NCBI GenBank assembly: GCA_949128115.1
Contig: OX421961.1
Coordinates: 85,419,277-85,483,276 of the forward strand
Reading direction: 5' to 3'
DNA: 64,000 bases
Source of the DNA: Anaspis maculata
Taxonomy: Eukaryota > Arthropoda > Insecta > Coleoptera > Scraptiidae
Positions 44,801 through 55,355 of this stretch are shown one piece after another. The notes under the pieces were generated by a model. It did not search any database. It saw only the letters and a list, made by a program, of their open reading frames with translations, and was not told where the DNA came from. The first letter of the stretch is position 1; every line of letters begins with the position of its first letter. The position numbers and the translations under genes were made by a program.

Positions 44801-47800
44801 CTGTTCTGAATACAGTTTAACAAGGGTTTTCAAATGACATATTACAAGTCAAGTTCCGTGGGATACAGCTTCTGTCATTATTTTGTTGATAGTGACACTG
44901 GCACTCCTGTTTGACAGATGACAGCCAAAAACTAATGGGCTCATTCGACAGCAAAACCATGTTTGCATATCGAATTTCAAATCAATCAGATCAATGGTTC
45001 TGGGAAAGATTACAGATAGGCTAATCTGACGTTTGTATGGAAAATTAAACTGAGCAAATGGCCTACATGGCGAGTAGTGCAATTTTAATTACTTTGTGAC
45101 AAAAATCAGGATTCTTTTTATCAATATCATAGCTATACAGAATAACGCTTGTGAAGACTTTGGCACTAAAATCAATTTCACGGCTTTTGTCGTTAGAGTA
45201 AACTCATTTGTGTTGGAAATAATGCGTTGTAAGGAAAATCGTGTTCAGCATCACATAGCACGGTTCGTCTAAAAAAATTTAGCCTGAAAGAAAGTTCATG
45301 TTTGTATTCAATTATCTATCACTTGGGCTTTTTTGAAAATAATAAGACGTAGTAAATGAGAAAAATATTGCCGCAAAATCAACATTTTTTATAGTTCTTC
45401 TAGCTTTTCATCTAACTGATGCTAAATTTGTTATCGTATCAGCTATGATACTTATTACAAAGTACGGAGTAATGTTATGGACATTTGACGATTCAAGCAA
45501 AAACAAATGATTTTTTCAAATGAAAAATCATGCGGGTAATAGGTTTTTGGTCTTTTAGACCTACTGTACCACCTATCTATATCAACCGGACTCTGAGCCG
45601 CAATGCGATGCTTGGATGTTTGATGGTGGGACCACCGCGCCTTCTGTCAGACCCTTAACGCTGGTGCAGGTCTCCGCGCTGGCTGGCTCGTATACATGGG
45701 GGAGATCTGCATGATTATGAAGAAATACTTCATGAAGGATTATAGTGTGCCAGATCCAACATTTTTGCGAACTCTAGCGTAAAACTACCAGATTCACAAC
45801 AACAATACAAGAAACAAACTTCAAATGGAAGATTGATTTGTTCGATTACTTCAAATTGGATACCTGTCCATGATACCTTACACATCTCCAAACTACAACA
45901 AGAAATAATTTGGTCTGCGATTGTACAGTTTGTAAGGTGGCAAGATCGTCTGTGACTCGAATTGCGCGGTTTAAAGAAAGAAATAGGACTTCAGTCTACT
46001 TGCAGTCAAGAAAACAAATTTGCAAAGAACTGCGACAAAAATATGCACAGATTGCTTGAGTGGTACACTTGCTTGCTCGACCTTTCCTTGATGATAACTG
46101 TAAGCAGATGGGAGTTCTGTTTTACTTGATTAAATGCAATTTGAGTCACAAGCATAGATCCTGCCACCTTAGGAATTCTAGGTAGGTACATACAATCGCA
46201 AACCGACTTATTTCTTATAGTCTGCGAATGTGTTTTCAATTTGGAGTAATCGAACAAATCAATCTTCGTTTTAAATTTTGTTTTTCGTATAGTTGTTATT
46301 TTAAATCTGCAAGGTCCGCACCAGAGCCCGCAAGAATTTTGTGTCTAGCACACTATAATCCTTCAGAAACTATTGCTTTATAACGTCTTCCTGTGTAAAC
46401 AAACCAGCGCGGGGACTTGTAAGAGCGTTGGGGTCACACGAAGTCTTGATGGACCGCGGGTGTGGTCCTACCATCAAACATTCAAGCATCACATTGCGGC
46501 TCAGAGAGTCCAGCTAATACGGTACGTGGTACATAGGCCTAAAACACCGACAACCTATTTACCGCGTGATTTTTCATCGAGAAGAATTGCCAATTATAAC
46601 TTCACAAAGTACTGGCATTTAACGTGAATTTTTGTTTTGTTTTTGTTTGAAACGTCAACAGTTAATGTCTATACAGGGTGGTCCATCCTAGCGTAATTAT
46701 CCCATAGCGGTCTTACCGTTTAAGATAGAGAAAAAGATGTAAGAAAAAAGTTATATGGTTGATGAGACCTATAACCTAAAATTATTTTCAGCTGTACAGG
46801 GTGTCTCATTTTGACGGGATCAACAAAACGTCAATTTTTTTATATGGAACACCCTATATTTTTTTGCATTTTCATGTTCAACTTTTTCAACTGTCTTATG
46901 CCTGTATTTTTGTTTTTCAATTGTGTGGCAGTGCTGCCAACTAAAAATTAAAAACTAAAAAAAATCGCATTTTCACAGTTATCTCAGAAAAATCGTAGCG
47001 GCCTTGCTTTTCAAAACTAAGAGATGAAACTTGACATGGTGATAGTCAAGTCAAAGACTAATATCCCATTGTCAAGAAATTGGGATTTCTTCATTTCTTT
47101 GTTCACAAAAAAACAATCAAACTTTATAATTTTCAAAGTATCATAACTCATTTTTTTCAAATGGCATGCCCCTAATTTTACAACGTTATCTGATAGCTTT
47201 CTCATCCTCTTTCATTTTTACTAGGGGTACCCTACCCTTAAACTTTTTTTTTTCGAGATAATCGGGAATTTTCAATTTTTTTTGTTTTTTTCTTCGTCAG
47301 TCTGAATACTGTCGAACAAAAAAAAAATGGCTTCAACGCAAAAAGAAAACAAAGTGGGATCCTGGATATCTGGATTATTACCAAAATATCATATCAATCA
47401 TTTCCTCTTGCGTAGAGTCATTTTTCTTTGTTCGACAATATTCAGACTGACTAACTGAGAGTTGCGTACTATTTGGCGTGTCCGTCATTCATCACGGCCA
47501 ACTCAATTTTTGAAAAAAACTAAAAAATTAGCAAATTTTGTGAAAATTTCTGATTATCTCGAAAAAAATCAAGTTTAAGGATAGGGTACCCCTAGTAACA
47601 ATGAAAGAGGATAAAAAAAAGCTACCAGATAACGTTATAAAATTAGGGGCATGCCATTTGAAAAAAATGAGTTATGATACTTGGAAAATTATGAAGATTG
47701 ATGTTTTTTTTGTGAACGCCCTGTATCAAAAAATCCCAATTTTTTGACATTGGGATATTGATCTTTGACTTGACTATCACCATGTCAAGTTTCATTTCTC

Positions 47801-50517
47801 AGTTTTGAAAAGCAAGGCCGCTACGATTTTTCTAAGAAAACTGTGAAAATGCAAATTTTTTTTAGTTTTTAATTTTTAGTTGGTAGCACTGCCATACAAT
47901 TGAAAAACAAAAATACAGGCATAAAACAGTTGAAAAAGCTGAACATGAAAACGCAAAAAATATAGGGTGTTCCATTTAAAAAAATTGACGTTTCGTTAAT
48001 CCTGTCAAAATGGGACACCCTGTATAGCTGAAAATAATTTTAGGTTATAGGTCTCATCAAACTATATAACTTTTCTTTTACATCTTTTTCTCTATATTGA
48101 ACGGTAAGACCGCTATGGGATAATTACGCTAGGATGGACCACCCTGTATAACAGGGTGTTTCCAAAATGGTGATTCAAACTTCTAGGGGAGATTCCCCAT
48201 CAAAAATGGACCAGGAAAAAATATAACTTCGATGTCCTAAAATGCTCCGTTAAACAGATACAGGGTGTTCAAGTTGACTCTTTAAAATCGATTTTTTGAC
48301 ATAACTTTTGAACCGTTCAACTGATTTTGTTCAAATTTGGAATAAAGTTAACCAGAATAGGTCTCTATCAAATAATCGGAACTCGGTCTTCAAGATTATA
48401 CACATTTATTACGGCCGGCGGGTTGGCACCCGTCGGTGTCGACATGTATTTGATTCAATTTCAAGATTTGAAAAATATTTCTATTTTATTTTTTAATTTT
48501 TATAATAGCAACGTGTTTGAAAAAAAAATCAGGGGCGTAGATAATGAGGGGTGTCTTCATATTTCCCCCCTATTTTTTACCCTCTAACTATTTTTCCAAA
48601 GTGTTCTAATTTTTGGATTCTACGTCCAATTTAGAAAAAAAGTTACTCCTGCAAAATTTTGATTAGAGGCTTCATTTTCGAGATATTTCATTCCATTTAT
48701 AGTGCCATCGAGAGACCTCGTCGGAGGTAGTTTATATCTCGACTCTGTCAACAATTACAATATTTGGGTTTGAAACTTTGGAAAACATCTCGAAATCGCC
48801 ACTTTCAATGAGCTCAATTTTTTGTTCCCTGAAAACTTCTTGTTTCTCAGAAAAAATAGTGGTGAGGTGAGGTGGGGTAGATCAACTGAGAAATTCTAGA
48901 GAACCTATTTCTGCTGAGAAATCGTGGGTTTTTTTGGATTCTAATTCAAGGCCTTTGAAAGTGGCAATTTCGAGATGTTTTCCAAAGTTTCAAACCCAGA
49001 TATCTCGAAAACGAAGCCTCTGATCAAAATTTTGCAAGAGTAACTTTTTTGTCTAAATTGAACGTGGAATCCAAAAATAAGAACAATTTGGAAAAATAGC
49101 TAGGGGTGTAAAAAATAGAGGGTAAAAATGAGGATACCCCCATTATCTACACCCCCAAACTTTTTTTTCTCAACAGTTACTTTTATTCGATAGAGACTTA
49201 TTTCAGCTAACTTTGTTGAAAATTTGAACAAAATCGGTTGAACGGTTGAAAACATATGTCAAAAAATCAGTTCTAAGTCATCTTGAACACCCTGTAACTT
49301 TTCAACAGAGCATTTTAGGACATCGAAGTTATATTTTTTCTTGGTTTATTTTTGAAGGGGAATCTCCCCTAGAAGTTTGTATCACCATTTTGAAAACACC
49401 GTGTATACTCTGTACTTTGTAATAAGTATGAGAGCTGATGCAGATAACAATTTTGGCATCAATTCGATAAGAAGCTAGAAAAATAATGTAAAATTAATTA
49501 CATGCTTCCATGTTTTAATTTCAGTGCATTTAAATTTCATTGAAAAAAGTCTTAAGTTGTTACCTTTCCCTTGATGCTCAAGCCGCCAGTATCGTAGACA
49601 ATACCTTTGCCGACCCAAGCGACAGTCGAATGTGCCCCATGAGGAGTGTGGCTCAAGACAGCCAAAGCCGGAGGAACACTGGCTGCCTTCCCCACACCAT
49701 AGATTCCTCCAAGTCCCTTGCTGGCCAACTCCTCTCCCCTAATTACGGTGGCCTTAATCTTCAGCGAGTTTCCTACAGTCTCAATTTCTTTCAAGAAGTG
49801 ATCGACGTTCATCTCATTGCATGGAGTATCGACGATTCTTGCTGCCAAGCGGATACTGTAGGCAGCGTCTTCCAACAGAAGCAATTCTTCCGGAGAAAGT
49901 TCTGCATTTTCACTCCCATGATCTGTAAATGAGTTAGTAGTAAGTCTGATCCTTAGCATCAGAACATCAGATCTTAGAAGTTGAGTCTACCTTGCACTGT
50001 TATGAATTCGACAGAAACTGTGGACTTATCGCCAGAGCTGGAACCAGTCTTCTTGCTGTACTGAGGGAAAGCCCTTGCTACCGCACAAGCGCTAGCGAAT
50101 ACGTCGTTTCGTTCGCAAACTATCTGAAAGTTGGACCAGGACGAAATAATGAACGACTGCGAGGTTCCATGAGTATCAAATACGTACAACTATGTTCTCA
50201 TCGACGCCAATTGTGCAACTTTGCACTAAGCGGGTGATGGCGTGGGCCCTCGAAGGAGTGTTGTGGCGGCTGCATTTCACGGGCAAAGCGGCAACTGTGG
50301 CCAAATTTAAGTACAACGAACAGCTATCTGTGGGCGAAGGGTGGAGGCTCGACACGGCCACTTTGAATACTTCTTCGGTGACTCTCGGCTCAAGTTTGAT
50401 CTTGATGTCGTCAAACTTTAGCTGTGTCAAGTGCTTCACCTGACCAATGATCACAACAGGACTCTCATGTGGGTCAGTTTTTGTTAGTTCATTTTTGAAC
50501 ACAAGTTTGGTTGCCAT
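41826..50517 (-). CDS. NPEPL1: Leucyl aminopeptidase family M17, NPEPL1-like
   Basis: Two-metal aminopeptidase predicted to remove N-terminal residues in the cytosol; the family forms hexamers. Seven exons (50517-50188, 50123-49991, 49922-49564, 42730-42585, 42528-42372, 42317-42030, 41966-41826) join in frame with GT-AG borders to give 517 aa. All M17 active-site residues are visible: Lys259 and Asp264 in VGKGIVYDTGG, Lys271 in SIK, Asp282 in MKRDCGGAA, and Asp341, Glu343 and Arg345 in NTDAEGR. CGGAA in place of MGGAA and the segments DMATLTGAQ and ADMKNSVADR point to the NPEPL1 branch rather than LAP3. Intron 3 is 6.8 kb and packed with foldback elements. A MITE lies about 170-280 bp upstream of the start codon. 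Confidence 0.95.
43525..43680. repeat. Partial relative of the 4636-6293 foldback
   Basis: GTATCTTTTCCGACTAAATT and the following AATTTGGATGAAAACAAGTT are shared with 4990-5070 (and mirrored at 5905-5935). Only one arm segment is present, so this is a truncated copy in the aminopeptidase intron. Confidence 0.7.
43681..45389. other. Intron sequence without a recognised element
   Basis: Within intron 3 of the aminopeptidase gene. Segment 44040-44450 is unusually rich in ACGACAC- and GAAAGCTAC-type pieces that recur irregularly, which could be a decayed tandem repeat. The ORFs at 44193-44705 (minus) and 44412-44723 (plus) are unrecognised and overlap in opposite directions, so I do not call either. 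Confidence 0.35.
45590..46530. mobile_element. Foldback element, about 940 bp
   Basis: ATGCTTGGATGTTTGATGGT (left) pairs with TACCATCAAACATTCAAGCA (right); AGTGTGCCAGATCCA-type and GATTGATTTGTTCGATTAC blocks mirror GTAATCGAACAAATCAATC, converging near 46060. The arms have diverged more than in neighbouring palindromes. No gene found. Confidence 0.7.
46672..48148. mobile_element. TA-flanked palindromic foldback, CAGGGTGGTCCATCC termini
   Basis: TIR CAGGGTGGTCCATCCTAGCG at the left and its reverse complement at the right, with TA at both borders. The arms of about 700 bp pair through CTTACCGTTTAAGATAG-type, TTGCTTTTCAAAACTAAGAG-type and ATCCCATTGTC-type blocks, meeting near 47410. An inner CAGGGTGTCTCATTTTGACG suggests a second element end nested just inside. 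It has the same terminal consensus as 17771-18810. Confidence 0.85.
48150..49404. mobile_element. TA-flanked palindromic foldback, ACAGGGTGTTTCC termini
   Basis: The left end ACAGGGTGTTTCCAAAATGG pairs with CATTTTGAAAACACCGTGT at the right; inner GGGGAGATTCCCC and ACATCGAAGTTATA-type blocks mirror. The arms meet near 48780. The core shares AAAATTTTGATTAGAGGCTT and TTTGAAACTTTGGAAAACAT with 18130-18200. A one-armed relative is at 62027-62155. Confidence 0.8.
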
Positions 50518-50688
50518 GTTTGATTACTATCTGAACAGAAAACAAATCTCAAATTCAAGTGAATCATGCGATATTATTTCAATACTTAGTAAGTATAATT
50601 ATTCCTATCATTAGGGTGGGCACCAACATCTAAGTGGGCGGTAAGTATACATACAGGCACAGAATAGGTAGGTAGGTTAGTAGGTAAA

Positions 50689-50793
50689 GTACGTTCGACC
50701 CTAGTGTGATTCAAGTTGGCTGGGAGTCTCGCCACGCGAGGCCTTTGGAAAAGACAACTCACTCGAATCACACTAGGGTTGAAGGTACTATAT
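50689..50793. repeat. MITE family C, copy 2
   Basis: CGTTCGACCCTAGTGTGATT at the left pairs with AATCACACTAGGGTTGAAGG at the right. The centre GGGAGTCTCGCCACGCGAGG is in opposite orientation to copy 1 (26232-26348). It lies 172 bp upstream of the aminopeptidase start codon, so it may sit within the promoter or 5' UTR. Confidence 0.8.
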
Positions 50794-51545
50794 TAACGTT
50801 ACATTGTTAAATAAGAATCTAACGTTATCACTTGGTAAGCATCTGAAGTGATTAAACATAAGCACACAAAATACTTAGTACAAGATAACTGTTGAGCACC
50901 TTATTCACAAACCATTTTTTTTATACCAAGAATATGTAGGTACCTAGCCTCAAGATGTTTTTCATAGTGTCTGTCCTGTCTATATACCTATCTTAATGTG
51001 AATCGTAATAATGAATTGTCCCGTTAAAATTTAAAACATAAAATAACGACCTAAAACTATGTTGTCATTGTTGTCACTCAAGACTCAAGGTATACCTAAC
51101 CCCCGACCTACTCACTTTTAAGAATATGTACCTCAATTTGATGTCTCAGGACTCTCAGGTAAATAATAATCCTTTCAGCAGGTGGTGAGATTAGCGGTTC
51201 AATGGAGTGTTCAATAATAATTATTACTAAAAAAAATCTGTTCAAACCAGCTTTTTACAGCTGCACTTCTCACTTAACCTCTACCATAAAATGTTTTTTC
51301 GTTCACCACGCAGATTCTATTTATAAATTTACGAACTTGCACTTTGCATCTTTCCCAGATTCTCACTCTTCGCCCTCTTTTACTACTCCATACCTTGGTC
51401 GCAACGTCACCCTTTACTTGTCTCTTTTCGTTTAGAGGGACTTTGTCGCTTGTATCGCAGCGCTCGCTGTCATCTCGTTGTCGACGACGGAACCTTCGCT
51501 GCAGTGCAGTGGCTCTAAAACCACAGATGATCTAAAACTGAGCTT

Positions 51546-51709
51546 AAGGTGCGTTCAGCACCTTTAGCCGCAAGTTTTAATTTTAGTCGTAAACGCTGCA
51601 TCGCTCATTGGCTGTTCTGAAGAGGCTGGTTCATAAGAGCCAATGGGCGTTTCTGCGCTTGCGACTAAAATTAAAACTTGCGGCTTAATAAGCTGACTGA
51701 ACGCACCTT
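51546..51709. repeat. MITE family B, copy 2
   Basis: A 164-bp palindrome with the same ends as copy 1 (AAGGTGCGTTCAG / CTGAACGCACCTT), lacking the GTCAGCTTATTT block in its left arm only. The borders read CTT and AAG. Confidence 0.85.
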
Positions 51710-51779
51710 AAGTGTGACGTCAGGATCGCCATTTTTAAATCAGAGACATTTAAATGTCGGATCCAACAATGGTCGGAAC

Positions 51780-51956
51780 CAGTGGCGTAACTAGAAGTGT
51801 CCATTGGGGGGGGGGGGTCACGACTGAAAAATATGCGAATATGCGAGCAAAATGAATAAAAAAGCGTCGCATTTGAAATTTTTTCAGGGAATTCGATGGC
51901 CAATGGGGGGAGTTTTGACCCCGAAACCCCCCCTCTAGTTACGCCACTGGTCGGAA
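51780..51956. repeat. hAT-type MITE with 8-bp target duplication
   Basis: TIR CAGTGGCGTAACTAGA at the left and its complement at the right, flanked by GTCGGAAC on both sides. An 8-bp duplication with CAGNGGCGT-type ends is characteristic of hAT elements. It includes a G run (about 12 G) that is prone to assembly error. Confidence 0.85.
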
Positions 51957-52255
51957 CATAAGAAATTTCAGAAATTATTTTTTGGTAACATATGACCTTG
52001 CATATTTAACTATATTGGGGTACGAAGTGACAAACTGCAGAACCTAGAAGTCATTTTGGAGCATATTCCAATTTTTCATCTTTTTCTCTAAAAGATTTCA
52101 TCAGCAAAAGAAGTTTGAAAGTGACAGCGATGACAGCGTATGTTGACGCGACATAACCTCAAAGCGCAAACAACACTGCACCTGCACCAGACAACAACGA
52201 GAGCCAGTCAACCCACACAGCAAAGTGCAGAGCTGCGGACGTATTGGAGGAGTTG

Positions 52256-52394
52256 AGAGTTGAAATTTACCAACATCTAGGTATATGTCAAAAGATTCTT
52301 CGATTTGTTTTCTTTCCGTTTCGTCTTTTGGAAATGTGAGAAATTTACATTTTCGTCGCTCATTGTAGTGTTTACAATCTGATGCCCAACACAT
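52256..52394 (-). pseudogene. THAP zinc-finger exon fragment
   Basis: Reading from ATG 52394: MCWASDCKHYNERRKCKFLT then FPKDETERKQ. The CxxxxC pair, the KFLTFPKD.ER segment and the position at the start of the frame match the first exon of THAP (C2CH) proteins, DNA-binding domains of P-element-like transposases and host factors. A downstream exon with the second C..H pair is not found, and the frame ends within the element's arm. It may be a captured host exon or the relic of an autonomous element. Confidence 0.5.
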
Positions 52395-52708
52395 TACTTA
52401 CCATTTTCACTACAAAATGATCAACTATAAATCACAAAAAAGCTTCTCCAACACGTCCGCAGCTCTGCACTTTGCTGCGTGGTTGACTGGTTCTCGTTGT
52501 TGTCTGGTGCAGGTGCAGTGTTGTTTGCGCTTTAAGGTTATGTCGCGCCAACATACGCTGTCATCGCTGTCACTTTCAAACTTCTTTTGCTGATAAAATC
52601 TTTTAGAAAAAATATAAAAAATTGGAATATACTCCAAAATGACCTATAAGTTCTGTAGTTTGTCACTTCGTACCCCAATATAGTTAAATAAGCAAGGTAA
52701 TGCTTTAA

Positions 52709-54455
52709 CCCATTAAGACCGAGATTAAAAATTTTGATGAAATTGGGGTTTTTTCACCAAAACATGTCAATACTATTACATATACAAGGAAAATAAGTAT
52801 TTCCCATGTTTTTTATCAAAAAAAACTGCCCAAATGACATGGCTCCATATGGAGCCACTAGGCGCTACCCGGGTAGTTTCACAGTGATGCGTGATCCATG
52901 CAAAGAATAGATAAAAATGTATCAAATTGTGAAATATATCAAGTAATACATATCATTTTGTGAAAAAATGGTATAACAAATATTTAAAATCCATATTTTC
53001 ATCATAAATTTTGATAAAATCTTCATATCTGATGTTTGCCTTTGGATTCTTTCCCTGATATACCTCAAAGTTTTTTAGATATCAGAGTGTGTATCCAGGC
53101 TCCAGACTTTGGAACCAAACCGTACTGGCTTGCCACGTATAAATTGTTTGCACCCGTGGCGATCAAAAGGTCTTATCATAGACACATCATATGAAAGATT
53201 TTGTCTGGCACAAAATGTCCGAAGAACTTTTCTTTCAACATGTTTGCTATCGGTCGCAGTTTCTACATCTTAGCGCGTTCTTCCACAAGGTAGTTAGTTA
53301 TTGGCAAAATGTATAAAGCAAAAAATTTGGGAAAACCGGTCTCTTCTCATGGCACTAGATACTGGCTCGTTCTTTATATCTTTTGCGTTCTCCTAATAAT
53401 TTCTTTTGGACGGCAAAATGTTATATCCATTTAGAATCAGTATGGCAAAGAAAGTCTCTAGTTCTTGAACGGTTACTGGCGGATCTGGAAAATTTTTGAA
53501 TTGTGCGTAACTTGCCGTTTCATTCCTTATTTTTTCAAATAAATCATTTGAAATAAAATGATTGAAAATATTAATATTTCTACGCAGGTCAAATGTTTGT
53601 ATTGTGAGTAATCTGGGCTTGGAAAATGTACAACTGGAAGCTCCAAATCTGCTGAATCCAAAAATGAATAATTTCGGGATTTGATAATCACTACTAATTG
53701 TCTTCTAATATTTTCAGGCTCTTCCGTGACTTCTGCAGGTAACTGATTTTCCTCAGTACCTCAGTTATATCTTGAGTACCTCCTATACGCACATTATCCG
53801 ATCCGTCAGAACAATTTCGGCATTTGCAGCAAGCTCTTTCCCGCTCAAATTATCAACAAGTCCAGGTCCTTCCTCATCTGCTAAATCCTCGTCAGTCAAA
53901 ACATGACTTTCTGGAGGCTCTATGAATACATCCAACACTTCTCTATTATGATCATCATCGTCGTGCGCACGATGAATGGCTTCCTGAAGAGTTATTCCAC
54001 TAAATTATAATTTGTTATGTTCAGAACTCGGCGACACAAGTTATGCCGATAACAGCCTAGTGGCTCCATATGGGCTCAGCTATGTTTGCGGTCAAAAAAC
54101 AAAAACATGAAAAGCACTTTGCATCCACAAAACATTTCATAGGCTTGAATGATAATATAAGAATGCAAAAAATTATTTATAGAACAACTGTGACATGAAT
54201 AACATCAATAATAATATTTATATCAAAGTGAAGTTCATCGTTTCCCGGCGAAAAATTCAACACGTATTTTCAGAGCGCTAGCAAGGGAAAAGTAACATCG
54301 ATCAAGGTGTTTTTTCTTGCGAGTGTATATCATCATTATCCATTCTAAACGGTGCAGGTACACTTTTTTGAAAAATGAAGGTTTTTACCAAAATATCAGT
54401 CATAATTTCTATCAAGAAATGGTGGCTCCATATGGGCTCGTTAGGCTTTAATGGG
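52709..54455 (-). mobile_element. piggyBac transposon fossil
   Basis: Flanked by TTAA on both sides (52705-52708 and 54456-54459). The ends CCCATTAAGACCGA and (reverse) CCCATTAAAGCCTA are the CCC-starting TIRs of piggyBac. Transposase remnants lie on the minus strand: an N-terminal acidic region with DEDLADEEGPGLVDNLSGKE around 53830-53905, and GKPVRFGSKVWS around 53095-53130, the conserved (K/R)P(I/V)RFG.K.W motif. Stops and frameshifts are frequent. TGGCTCCATATGG recurs near both ends (52845, 54060, 54421) as subterminal repeats. Confidence 0.85.
53095..54000 (-). pseudogene. piggyBac transposase remnant (PGBD-like)
   Basis: Starting about 54000, the minus strand reads GITLQEAIHRAHDDDDHN, then EPPESHVLTDEDLADEEGPG and the DNLSGKELAANAEIV stretch typical of PGBD2/3-type proteins. 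The catalytic DDE core cannot be followed because of frameshifts, but the RGKPVRFGSKVWS block near 53100 is clear. It is not translatable as one protein. Confidence 0.75.
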
Positions 54456-55355
54456 TTAAAAAAATAATTTCTGAAATTTCCTTTGTTCTCGGACCATTGT
54501 TGGATCCAGCATTTAAAAATGGCAACTCTGACGTCACCACTAATATCGCGTATTCAGTAATCATCATTCATCATAGAGATGGCTGAATCGACATGATGGT
54601 TGTTCTCTGTATAATTATGTATTAGGGGAGACCGGGGCACTTTCGACACTTTTTCATGAAAAGAGAGTGTTTTTTTTCAACAAATACCTAAATCTTTAAA
54701 CTGACCAAAAGTGTGTTTCTCATGAGAAATGAGGACTTTGTCTAAAAAACCTCGCACATATTCCTTATGGCATTTGGCCCCTCGGGGAATTTGGCTCAAT
54801 AAATTTCAATATGGGGTCCATATGACACTTGAGCGACACACGCAAATCCAAACGAAAAAATAGGCAATCACTCAGAATAGCGTGTGGAATGATAATCTAA
54901 CATAAAATTTGCGGATTATCCAGAAATTTTTTCAAAAAAAAATAAAGAAAGAACAACACGTTCAAATAAGAACAAGTCCAGTTTCTGGAGCCATTTCGTT
55001 TGGGCAGGTGGGCATGCGTAAAGGCGCCAAATTTTGAAAACTTTCGTACACCAGTCAGTTGAATGGCCAAGCTGCATGCTCTGTGTCTGTCTACCCCCCT
55101 GACAAGCTACCGGTTCCTGACTGTCACTTTTACACACACACCAAATTATTTGTAGAATTTAATTTTCCGGAGCTAAAGGGAGATAATTGAATTTGTTATG
55201 AATAGCCAAGTCTACAGGGAATGCTAAATCAACTTCTAAAACATAACCCATATCACTATCTGATAACAATATGCCGCCAACATTTTCAATTTCATCACAA
55301 GTCAACCAATTAAAGTTTTTCTGGTAACTTCTAAGATAGAGTCCATCCATATAAG

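Larger units (their letters stand above)
45395..49480. mobile_element. Outer inverted repeat in the aminopeptidase intron
   Basis: TTTCATCTAACTGATGCTAA with following TTTGTTATCGTATCAGC and ATACTTATTACAAAGTAC (45408-45465) pairs with 49405-49480 in reverse complement. The arms are about 80 bp. Between them lie three palindromic elements (45590-46530, 46672-48148, 48150-49404), which must be later insertions or have been carried along. Confidence 0.65.
51716..54545. mobile_element. Foldback element with a THAP exon in its loop
   Basis: The outer arms TGACGTCAGGATCGCCATTT (left) and AAATGGCAACTCTGACGTCA (right) pair, as do 51960-52255 and 52440-52700, which are near-perfect reverse complements. 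The left arm is interrupted by a hAT-type MITE (51780-51956) and the right arm by a piggyBac element (52709-54455); each opposite arm shows the uninterrupted sequence. Without these the element is about 0.9 kb. The loop (52256-52439) holds a THAP zinc-finger exon on the minus strand. Confidence 0.8.

Noticed and set aside
54916..55137. Downstream exon of the polymerase remnant
   Set aside because: The 73-codon frame shows no similarity to the rest of a family-B polymerase.
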